Assembly: GCA_043818215.1 (NCBI GenBank)
Contig: JBDRGC010000223.1
Location: 1 to 11,860, forward strand
Length of the DNA: 11,860 nt
From: JBDRGC01 sp043818215
GTDB lineage: Bacteria > Chloroflexota > Anaerolineae > Anaerolineales > UBA11858
Direction: 5' to 3'
Positions 6,118 through 11,860 of this stretch are shown here, piece by piece; within the stretch, counting starts at the first letter, position 1, and each line of letters opens with the position of its first letter. Made by a program: the position numbers and the translations under genes. The notes beneath the pieces are model-generated. The model was not told the origin of the DNA. It made no database searches and saw only the letters and a list, made by a program, of their open reading frames with translations.

Positions 6118-6822
6118 ATGTCGGATATAAAATCTGCTGATTTTGGCGCCCTGTATGCTCAATTTCAAGCTCCAATTTCAGTTCTTGACTGCGGCGAAAA
6201 ATGCGCTCCCTACAACGAATATGGAGCGCCTTTTTGCTGCGATACCGCGCACGCCATCCCCACGGCCTATCAGCCCGAATGGGATTACTTGCAGCAATCT
6301 TCCACTGACCTGTGGCATTTGTGGGACGCCGATGATCCTGCGACGACTGCCCGCTTACGGGCTGAGATTTCCGATGGGCAGGTGTTGATCGAGTGCCGGG
6401 GGCTTGCATATTGCCAGCGCTCTTTCCGTTCGATCACCTGCCGGGCGTTTCCGTTTTTTCCGTACATCACGCGGCAAGGGGAGTTTATCGGCTTGGCGTA
6501 TTATTGGCAGTACGAAGACCGCTGCTGGATGATCAGCAATCTGCACACGGTCACACTGGAATATCGAGCGCAGTTCATCGCTGTGTACGATTATATCTTC
6601 GAGCATATCCCGCAGGAAGTGGTTAATTTTCGCTATTATTCCACACTCATGCGGCGGGTGTTTGGCCGTCGTAAACGCTCCATTCCTGTGCTGCATCGCA
6701 ACGGAAACGTGTACAAGATCACCCCTCGCAATGGACGCATGCGCCGCGTCAGTGCGGAGAGTTTGTCCAAGTTTGGCCTGTATAAGATCGCGGCAATGAT
6801 GCCCTTTCCCGATGAGGCGTGA
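6118..6822 (+). CDS. Cysteine-rich protein, YkgJ-like metal-cluster candidate
   Basis: 234 residues from ATG 6118. An in-frame TTG at 6082 would add 12 residues, but neither start has a clear Shine-Dalgarno site. Eight cysteines are visible. A tight N-terminal group, CGEKCAPYNEYGAPFCCD, holds Cys25, 29, 40 and 41, and Cys93, 99, 108 and 136 follow (IECRGLAYC, ITCRAFPFFPY, RCWM). The spacing resembles the zinc/iron-chelating YkgJ-type cysteine clusters, in which paired CxxxC and CC groups plus later Cys with C-x-x-FP-F bind a metal or Fe-S cluster. The C-terminal third is basic (RRVFGRRKR, RNGRMRR) and lacks cysteines. No signal peptide or membrane helix is seen, so it is likely cytosolic. Function is unknown. 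It stands alone, divergent from the ABC1-kinase gene and 341 bp before the first ABC gene, with repeats on both sides. Confidence 0.75.
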   Translation: MSDIKSADFGALYAQFQAPISVLDCGEKCAPYNEYGAPFCCDTAHAIPTAYQPEWDYLQQSSTDLWHLWDADDPATTARLRAEISDGQVLIECRGLAYCQRSFRSITCRAFPFFPYITRQGEFIGLAYYWQYEDRCWMISNLHTVTLEYRAQFIAVYDYIFEHIPQEVVNFRYYSTLMRRVFGRRKRSIPVLHRNGNVYKITPRNGRMRRVSAESLSKFGLYKIAAMMPFPDEA

Positions 6823-6865
6823 AACGTGATGCATGAAATATGCAGCATTAAGCCAGAACTAAAAA

Positions 6866-7126
6866 TTTACCACGGATTTACCCAAAGGGCACGATGTCAC
6901 GGGTTTACACCGATATTTTGTAACTACTCAGCCAGCCCCCCTAACCCCCCAACTTTGGGGGAAACCCCATACTCAGCCCAATTTTGGAGAGAACCCTTGT
7001 TGCTCCCCCCAGGGTTGGGGGGCAGGGGGGGCGCTTCGGGCGTTGTTAGCCAGATTCATTGTCTGCCTGAGTAGTCACGATTTTATCTGTTTTTCATCCG
7101 TGCAATCCGTGTAATCCGTGGTTAAA
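6866..7126. repeat. 261-bp nested palindromic element
   Basis: The outer ends TTTACCACGGATTTAC (6866-6881) and GTAATCCGTGGTTAAA (7111-7126) are near-perfect inverted repeats. Inside lie ACTACTCAG (6923-6931) and CTGAGTAGT (7067-7075), exact inverted repeats. Inside those is a C/G-rich pair: CCCCCCTAACCCCCCAAC (6936-6953) against GTTGGGGGGCAGGGGGGG (7014-7031). The right end also has CATCCGTG, CAATCCGTG, TAATCCGTG in tandem. It fills most of the 341-bp gap before the ABC genes; no protein-coding content or transposase is seen. The nesting suggests successive insertions of different palindromic repeats. Confidence 0.75.
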
Positions 7127-7163
7127 TAAGTCTAAAAAGTAGCTCTCCCCCAATATATTAAAC

Positions 7164-8927
7164 ATGAGTACCACAACCCTCCACTCCGAATTTACCCTCC
7201 CAAAGCGGCGGCGCACCAACCGGCGCGGGCCGGTGCGCTGGATTGCATCCCACGCGATTTACTATTGGTATCTGGCTGTGGTGATGGTCGTTGGGGCTGT
7301 GGGCAATGCCGCGCTGGCCTCGGTAGTGCCTATTTATATCGGCAAAGCCCTCAATATCATCTCCGCGGAGCAGCCGGAAGTGCAGGCCCTGGTGCGCATT
7401 TCTTTTATAATTGCCATCAGCCAGGTTGTACGCAGTGTCTTGCAGTTGGGGCGCAATTTTGGAGCTGAATTGATCGGGCAGCGCATCGAGCGTGATATCC
7501 GCGATGAGCTTTATGTCAGCCTGCTGGGCAAGAGCATGACCTTTCACAGCTTACAGCCCGTGGGCGATACCATGGCCCGCGCCACCAACGATGTGCGCGA
7601 GATCAATCTTATGTTCAGCCCCGGCATAAATTTAGTCATCGGCTCGGCTAATTTCATCATCATGCCCTTAGTGTTGGGGCCTCGCTACCATCCGGCGCTG
7701 ATTCTGGCTCCGCTAATTTACACCATCCTTTATTTCCTGTCATTATGGCAATATCTGCACGAACTGCGGCCCATCACCGATAACGTGCGCTCGGCCTTTG
7801 GTCAGTTGAACACTCGTTTGGCTGAAGCCATCGACGGCATCGAGACGGTCAAGGGGATGGCCCAAGAACTGCGTGAAGTCGATCTCTTTGGCCATAATGC
7901 GCACCGTTTCCGGGACCTGTTCGTTCGCCAGAGTGATGTCGAGGCCCGATTCATCCCCTTTATTTTGATGGCGCTTGCGCAGGCCGGCGGGCTGCTGCAC
8001 GCTATTCTGCTTTACCGCCAGGGATTGCTCGATATTGGGGACATTGCGGCTTATTTTGGTCTGCTGCTTTTATTGGGATTCCCCACCTTTGTGTCGCTGT
8101 TTGCCTATTCTTTGGTTTCCCTGGGAGTTTCAGGGGCGCGGCGGGTTTTGGAACTCATCAACCGGGAAACCGACCTCGATCAAAATGCGGGCGGCTTTTC
8201 TGGAACCATGCAGGGGGCCGTGGAATTCAGGGATGTGAGCTTTGCCTACGGGGAGGCTGAACCCTCACTAGCCGCAATCACCCTCCAAGTCCGGCCCGGT
8301 CAGACCGTGGCAATCGTAGGCCAAACCGGAACGGGGAAAACGTCCCTGGTCAAGCTGGTCAACCGTACTTACGATGTCACCAATGGGCAGGTGTTGGTGG
8401 ACGGGATTGATGTCCGCGATTGGAATCTGGAATCTCTGCGGCGGCAGATATCCATCATCGAGCAGGATATCTTTCTGTTCTCTCGCAGCATCGCAGAGAA
8501 TATCGCTTTCGGCAAACCGGGGGCCACCCAGGATGAAATCGAAGCCTCTGCCCGGAGCGCCCAGGCCCACGAGTTTATCACCGCGTTCAAGGATGGCTAC
8601 CAGACCGTAATTGGCGAGCGCGGCGCGACCCTTTCAGGCGGACAGCGGCAGCGATTGGCCCTGGCACGCGCTTTTCTCACAGACCCAAAGATTTTGGTGC
8701 TGGATGATTCCACCAGTGCCATCGACAGTGACACGGAGGATAAAATTCAACGCGCGATCTACGCCGCTGCAGAGGGGCGCACAACGCTGATAATCACGCA
8801 CCGCCTCTCGCAAATCCGCTGGGCCGATCAGATCGTTGTGCTGCGGGGCGGGCGAATTACCGCCATTGGCAGCCATGATGAGTTGATGGCGACATCCGAG
8901 GCATATCGGAGGATTTTTAGTGAGTAG
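7164..8927 (+). CDS. ABC exporter half-transporter, degenerate-site subunit
   Basis: 587 residues: an exporter-type membrane domain with six helices (about 30-330), then a nucleotide-binding domain. The NBD shows Walker A GQTGTGKT (386-393), Q-loop Gln434, a perfect signature LSGGQ (490-494), Walker B ILVLDD (510-515) and switch His546. The residue after the Walker-B Asp, normally the catalytic Glu, is Asp515 (DDSTSAID). This marks the degenerate-site partner of heterodimeric exporters such as TM287 of TM287/288 or BmrC of BmrCD. The partner is the next gene, 69 bp downstream. Such pumps export lipophilic drugs, lipids or peptides through the cytoplasmic membrane; the substrate cannot be read from sequence. 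No Shine-Dalgarno site precedes the ATG. TATATT (7154-7159) could be a -10 box for a leaderless or nearly leaderless transcript, but no good -35 is visible. Confidence 0.95.
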   Translation: MSTTTLHSEFTLPKRRRTNRRGPVRWIASHAIYYWYLAVVMVVGAVGNAALASVVPIYIGKALNIISAEQPEVQALVRISFIIAISQVVRSVLQLGRNFGAELIGQRIERDIRDELYVSLLGKSMTFHSLQPVGDTMARATNDVREINLMFSPGINLVIGSANFIIMPLVLGPRYHPALILAPLIYTILYFLSLWQYLHELRPITDNVRSAFGQLNTRLAEAIDGIETVKGMAQELREVDLFGHNAHRFRDLFVRQSDVEARFIPFILMALAQAGGLLHAILLYRQGLLDIGDIAAYFGLLLLLGFPTFVSLFAYSLVSLGVSGARRVLELINRETDLDQNAGGFSGTMQGAVEFRDVSFAYGEAEPSLAAITLQVRPGQTVAIVGQTGTGKTSLVKLVNRTYDVTNGQVLVDGIDVRDWNLESLRRQISIIEQDIFLFSRSIAENIAFGKPGATQDEIEASARSAQAHEFITAFKDGYQTVIGERGATLSGGQRQRLALARAFLTDPKILVLDDSTSAIDSDTEDKIQRAIYAAAEGRTTLIITHRLSQIRWADQIVVLRGGRITAIGSHDELMATSEAYRRIFSE

Positions 8928-8930
8928 GAA

Positions 8931-8973
8931 CGTGGAGGGTGGAGCGTGTAGCGCTGTCGCTCCACCCTCCACG
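8931..8973. repeat. Perfect 16-bp-stem hairpin between the two ABC genes
   Basis: CGTGGAGGGTGGAGCG (8931-8946) and CGCTCCACCCTCCACG (8958-8973) pair perfectly around an 11-base loop. It starts 3 bp after the stop of the first ABC gene, and a further CTTCACCCTCCACG follows to 8987, 9 bp before the next ATG. The arms contain the CACCCTC heptamer of the 1501-1637 array. No T-run follows, so it is not a classic terminator. It could lower read-through or stabilise the upstream message and so tune the ratio of the two subunits. Confidence 0.85.
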
Positions 8974-8996
8974 CTTCACCCTCCACGATAACCACC

Positions 8997-10835
8997 ATGG
9001 GCTTTTTCTCTGGATTAAACGACGAAACTTATGACAGGCATTATTCTGACCGCGAACTCGCGCGGAGGATTGTGGCTTACTTTAAGCCACACAAACGCCG
9101 TCTGACCTGGGTGGCGGTGCTGTTGACCACGATTGCGGTTGCAGCCGCGTCGATGCCTATCATCGTGTCGCGGGGCGTGGATATTTTGGCGGAGCGTGTA
9201 GATAATTCAACCATCGCTTGGATTTCTGGGGCGGTGTTAGCTTCTGGATTGTATTCCTGGGGAGCGAACTGGATACGCCGGAGATTGATGGCGCGCGTCG
9301 TTGGGGATGTAATTTTCACTCTGCGCACCGATGCCTTCCGTGCGGCTGCCGATCACGACCTCTCGTTTTACGATGAAATTTCATCCGGGCGGATTGTCTC
9401 GCGGATCACTTCCGATACGCAGGATTTCAGCCAGTTGGCAGTTTTTGCCACCGATTTGGTCTCGCAAATTGCCCAGGCCGCAATATTGGGGGTTGTGATT
9501 GTAGGGATCGAATGGAAGCTTTCTCTCTATGTGTTTGGGTTCCTGCCGATCATATTTTGGGCAGCGGGCAGTTTCCGCAACCTGGCACGCAAGGTCACCC
9601 GGCGGGGGATGAAAGCCATGGCCAATGTGAACGCAGCCATCAAAGAGACAGTCAGCGGTATTTCGGTGGCCAAGAATTTCCGTCAGGAAGCCGCTATCTT
9701 CGATGAATTCGACGCTGCCAACCAGTCTTCGTATCGGGTCAATGTGCAGCGCGGTTTTGTACTTTCCCTGATTTTTCCCGCTTTGAATGCTATGGGAGGC
9801 ATTGCGACCGCGGTGCTGATGTACGTAGGCGGACTAAGCGCTGTCCAGGGGGCAATCACCATTGGGGCCTGGTACCTGTTCCTGATGAGTTTGGATCGCT
9901 TCTTCTTCCCGGTGCTCAACCTGTCCGCGTTTTGGGCGCAGGTTCAGTCGGGGCTTTCGGCATCGGAGCGCGTCTTTGCTGTAATTGATGCCAAATCCGC
10001 CGTACTGCAGGTCGATCAGCGCCCGGTTCCAGAATTACAGGGTGATATCCGTTTCGAGCAGCTCTTCTTCCGTTACACAGAGCAGGAGCAAATTTTCGAC
10101 GATTTCAATTTGCATATTCGCCCCGGCGAGAGTGTGGCTCTGGTGGGACATACTGGGGCGGGGAAGTCCTCGATTGCCAAGTTGGTCGCCCGTTTCTACG
10201 AATTTCAGGACGGGCGTATTCTGGTAGATGGGCAAGACATTCGAGCTTTCGATCTCCACCAATACCGGAGCCAGCTTGGAATTGTGTCGCAGGTGCCCTT
10301 TTTGTTTTCGGGTACTGTGGCGGAGAATATCGGTTACGCTTGTGCGGATATTGATGCTGCCGAGATCGAAGCCATCGCGAAACAAATCGGCGGCGGGGAG
10401 TGGCTGGATACCCTGCCCCAGGGCTTGGAAACCGAAGTTGGCGAACGCGGCGGGCGGCTGTCGATGGGGCAACGCCAATTGGTTTCCTTGCTGCGGGTAT
10501 TGGTGCATCGCCCAGCGATTTTCATCCTCGACGAAGCCACTGCCAGTATCGACCCCTTCACGGAGTGGCAGATTCAACAAGCCTTGAAAATGATCCTCGC
10601 CAACAGCACCAGCATTTTGATAGCCCACCGTTTATCCACGATCAAGGCCGCAGACCGGATCATTGTATTGGAGAACGGGCGCATAATCGAGGCTGGCAGC
10701 CATGACTCTTTGCTGGCTCAGAGTGGTCACTACGCCAACCTGTACAACACTTACTTCAGGCACCAAAGTCTGGAATATATAGAGCAGGTGAGAGCGATGG
10801 CCGCTGACTACCGACTGCCGACCGATGACCGATGA
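8997..10835 (+). CDS. ABC exporter half-transporter, catalytic-site subunit
   Basis: 612 residues: six-helix exporter membrane domain (about 30-330) and NBD with Walker A GHTGAGKS (384-391), Q-loop Gln432, signature LSMGQ (488-492), Walker B FILDE (509-513) with canonical catalytic Glu513, D-loop ASID and switch His544. The altered signature (Met for the first Gly) combined with intact Walker B complements the preceding gene. The two therefore should form a heterodimer in which this Walker A/B with the partner LSGGQ makes the active site, and the partner Walker A/B with this LSMGQ makes the degenerate one. The cell location is the cytoplasmic membrane. No Shine-Dalgarno site precedes ATG (ACCACCATGG). 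The last residues, DYRLPTDDR, are encoded by the start of the ACCGATG array (with an ACCGACTGCCG lead-in), which also supplies the TGA stop, so the natural C-terminus has been replaced or extended by repeat sequence. Confidence 0.95.
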   Translation: MGFFSGLNDETYDRHYSDRELARRIVAYFKPHKRRLTWVAVLLTTIAVAAASMPIIVSRGVDILAERVDNSTIAWISGAVLASGLYSWGANWIRRRLMARVVGDVIFTLRTDAFRAAADHDLSFYDEISSGRIVSRITSDTQDFSQLAVFATDLVSQIAQAAILGVVIVGIEWKLSLYVFGFLPIIFWAAGSFRNLARKVTRRGMKAMANVNAAIKETVSGISVAKNFRQEAAIFDEFDAANQSSYRVNVQRGFVLSLIFPALNAMGGIATAVLMYVGGLSAVQGAITIGAWYLFLMSLDRFFFPVLNLSAFWAQVQSGLSASERVFAVIDAKSAVLQVDQRPVPELQGDIRFEQLFFRYTEQEQIFDDFNLHIRPGESVALVGHTGAGKSSIAKLVARFYEFQDGRILVDGQDIRAFDLHQYRSQLGIVSQVPFLFSGTVAENIGYACADIDAAEIEAIAKQIGGGEWLDTLPQGLETEVGERGGRLSMGQRQLVSLLRVLVHRPAIFILDEATASIDPFTEWQIQQALKMILANSTSILIAHRLSTIKAADRIIVLENGRIIEAGSHDSLLAQSGHYANLYNTYFRHQSLEYIEQVRAMAADYRLPTDDR

Positions 10836-10950
10836 CCGATGACCGATGACCGATGACCGATGACCGATGACCGATGACCGATGACCGATGACCGATGACT
10901 GATGACCGATGACCGATGACCGATGACCGATGACCGATGACCGATGACCG
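10821..10950. repeat. Heptamer tandem array, ACCGATG, 18.6 units
   Basis: Eighteen full ACCGATG units plus ACCG, in perfect 7-bp register, with only one variant (ACTGATG at 10898-10904). Such uniformity points to recent expansion or active homogenisation. The first 15 bp lie within the coding sequence of the second ABC protein. Each unit junction contains TGA, so all three plus-strand frames are closed within 21 bp, while the minus strand has no stop. The array runs directly into the 123-bp element that follows. Confidence 0.95.
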
Positions 10951-11073
10951 ACATCGAATGAATTCGATGCTGCTATGAGAAACCTGCTAAAGCAGGTTCA
11001 GGGCATGTCGTAACACGCTAAAGCATGTTTTCAATATCAGACCCCGAATTCATTCGGGGGGGCTGCGCGCTGC
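10951..11073. repeat. 123-bp palindrome-rich element, copy 1
   Basis: It starts ACATCGAATGAATTCGATG, a near-complete palindrome, and ends near CCCCGAATTCATTCGGGG (11042-11059), so GAATGAATTCG and CGAATTCATTC form terminal inverted repeats. Between them are two hairpins: AACCTGCT-AA-AGCAGGTT (10981-10998) and AACACGCT-AA-AGCATGTT (11012-11029, one mismatch). No open frame of note. It matches copy 2 at 116 of 123 positions with no gap, exactly 241 bp apart. It is bounded on both sides by heptamer arrays, suggesting the array and element spread or were duplicated together. Confidence 0.92.
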
Positions 11074-11075
11074 CG

Positions 11076-11191
11076 ACCGGTGACCGGTGACCACCGACCG
11101 CCGACTGCCGACCGGTGACCGGTGACCACCGACTGCCGACTGCCGACTGCCGACTGCCGACTGCCGACTGCCGACTGCCGACTGCCGACCC
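11076..11191. repeat. Heptamer tandem array, ACCGGTG/ACCACCG/ACTGCCG
   Basis: Sixteen 7-bp units plus ACCC: ACCGGTG x2, ACCACCG, ACCGCCG, ACTGCCG, ACCGGTG x2, ACCACCG, then ACTGCCG x8. The block ACCGGTG-ACCGGTG-ACCACCG occurs twice, 35 bp apart, so higher-order duplication is visible. The register continues unbroken between the two 123-bp elements. It is the same unit family as 270-318 and 10821-10950. Confidence 0.93.
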
Positions 11192-11314
11192 ACATCGAAT
11201 GAATTCGATGCTGCTATGAGAAACATGCTAAAGCATGTTCAGAGTATGTCGTAACATGCTTTAGCATGTTTTCAATATCAGACCCCGAATTCATTCGGGG
11301 GGGCTGCGCGCTGC
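11192..11314. repeat. 123-bp palindrome-rich element, copy 2
   Basis: Same element as 10951-11073. Here both inner hairpins are perfect: AACATGCT-AA-AGCATGTT (11222-11239) and AACATGCT-TT-AGCATGTT (11253-11270), which are reverse complements of each other. Against copy 1, one stem pair differs on both sides: A-T at 11225/11236 instead of C-G at 10984/10995. A transitional heptamer stretch (CTGACCG, ACTGCTG) follows before the octamer array. Confidence 0.92.
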
Positions 11315-11350
11315 TGACCGACTGCTGACCGCCTGACTACCAAATACTTT

Positions 11351-11635
11351 ACTACTTGACTACTTAACTCGACTACTTGACTACTTGACTACTTGACTAC
11401 TCGACTACCCGACTACTCGACTGCTCGACTGCTCGACTAATCGACTGCTCGACTACTCGACTGCTCGACTACTTGACTGCTCGACTACTTGACTGCTCGA
11501 CTTCTTGACTACTCGACTATATGACTGCTCGACTACTCGACTACTCGACTGCTCGACTACTCGACTACTCGACTGCTCGACTGCTCGACTACTCGACTAC
11601 TCGACTACTTGACTACTTGACTACTCGACTACCTG
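11351..11635. repeat. Octamer tandem array, ACTACTCG/ACTGCTCG/ACTACTTG, ~35 units
   Basis: Two octamers and a 5-bp remnant are followed by 33 uninterrupted 8-bp units (11372-11635). Variation is concentrated at unit positions 4 (A or G) and 7 (C or T). A 24-bp higher-order unit, ACTGCTCG-ACTACTCG-ACTACTCG, appears three times between 11524 and 11603. Units ending TTG followed by ACT create TTGACT, a good -35 hexamer, at several positions. The array ends 15 bp before the start codon of the next gene. No protein product is plausible. Confidence 0.93.
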
Positions 11636-11644
11636 TAATACAAT
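11617..11644 (+). promoter_or_regulatory. Sigma-70-like promoter built on the octamer array
   Basis: TTGACT (11617-11622) is followed after 16 bp by TACAAT (11639-11644); each matches five of six consensus bases. The -35 is formed by the junction of two array octamers, and an identical TTGACT lies 8 bp further upstream (11609-11614). Transcription would begin about 7 bases downstream of the -10, at or beside the ATG at 11651, predicting a leaderless transcript. This is prediction from sequence only. Confidence 0.55.
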
Positions 11645-11650
11645 TGAACT

Positions 11651-11860
11651 ATGTCTAAAACCAATACCCCACCTCCCCCATCATCTTCGTCAGTTTGGAT
11701 GTTTTTGCAGGATCGCATCGCTCCATTTTTGGTTGCTCTGTATCAGGGTATGATCATTGTGGCTTTCGCGGCCTTAGCGATTTTGGCTTATCGCTGGGTC
11801 CACACACCTTTTATTGGGGCATTCATAGAACACACATTGATTTTCAATGCCATGGGGCCA
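11651..11860 (+). CDS. Membrane protein of unknown function, N-terminal fragment
   Basis: An ATG at 11651 opens a frame of 70 codons that is still open at the window end. It begins with a polar Pro/Ser-rich stretch (MSKTNTPPPPSSSS), then an amphipathic segment and a clear hydrophobic helix, MIIVAFAALAILAYRWV, followed by HTPFIGAFIEHTLIFNAMGP. This suggests a protein anchored near its N-terminus in the cytoplasmic membrane, such as a sensor or phosphatase of modular build, but no diagnostic domain is inside the window. There is no Shine-Dalgarno site; the upstream promoter-like sequence puts the transcript start at the ATG. Codon use and absence of in-frame stops support it as real. Confidence 0.7.
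   Translation, partial: MSKTNTPPPPSSSSVWMFLQDRIAPFLVALYQGMIIVAFAALAILAYRWVHTPFIGAFIEHTLIFNAMGP

Noticed and set aside
6826..7074. Plus-strand open frame after the Cys-rich gene
   Set aside because: It lies wholly in the nested palindromic element and encodes Pro/Gly-rich sequence dictated by the C and G runs.
3690..7126. Insertion sequences
   Set aside because: Inverted-repeat elements are clear, but none contains a transposase frame or a remnant of one; only non-autonomous elements can be supported.
10821..11635. CRISPR array
   Set aside because: Units are contiguous 7- or 8-bp repeats without unique spacers, the 123-bp repeats occur only twice, and no cas gene is present.

Overview
The window looks like a piece of a Chloroflexota (probably Anaerolineae-like) chromosome. 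This is inference from three things: the gene mix (an isoaspartate methyltransferase, a Thr/Pro-linker metalloprotease lipoprotein, an ABC1/UbiB kinase and a heterodimeric ABC exporter), the mostly weak or absent Shine-Dalgarno sites, and intergenic spaces packed with short tandem repeats and palindromic elements. No plasmid, phage, transposase, tRNA, rRNA or CRISPR signal is visible.

Layout. Positions 1-270 hold the 3' end of an EamA/DMT-type permease (+). Three genes follow on the minus strand: pcm (652-1329), a secreted lipoprotein zinc protease (1642-3666) and an ABC1/UbiB-family kinase-like protein (3895-5604). A divergent region leads to a plus-strand Cys-rich protein (about 6118-6822), then two adjacent ABC exporter half-transporters (7164-8927 and 8997-10835). 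An 800-bp repeat block (10821-11635) ends at a strong promoter-like sequence and the start of a membrane protein cut by the window edge (11651-11860).

The two ABC genes have complementary defects. The first has a Walker-B Asp-Asp with a good LSGGQ. The second has a proper Asp-Glu with LSMGQ. Together they make one competent and one degenerate ATP site, as in TM287/288-type or BmrCD-type heterodimeric exporters. The other genes share no obvious pathway; pcm, the lipoprotein and the ABC1 kinase are merely co-oriented, with repeat-filled gaps of 228-312 bp.

The most unusual content lies between, and partly inside, the genes. Five of the six main intergenic gaps carry arrays of exactly 7-bp (sometimes 8-bp) units of different sequence. 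These arrays often stop within 0-4 bp of a start or stop codon, and one supplies the C-terminal tail and stop of the second ABC protein. Mixed in are palindromic elements: a 15-bp-stem hairpin, two copies of a family with a shared GCGAGCGGAGTTCACGGAG core, a nested C/G-rich element, and two 123-bp copies of a palindrome-rich element. One stem position of the 123-bp element differs between copies by a compensatory double change. Two stretches inside the ABC1 kinase gene look like in-frame insertions of palindromic repeats, one sharing a 13-bp core with an intergenic hairpin. Two repeats are flanked by duplicated host sequence, including a duplicated pcm 5' end.
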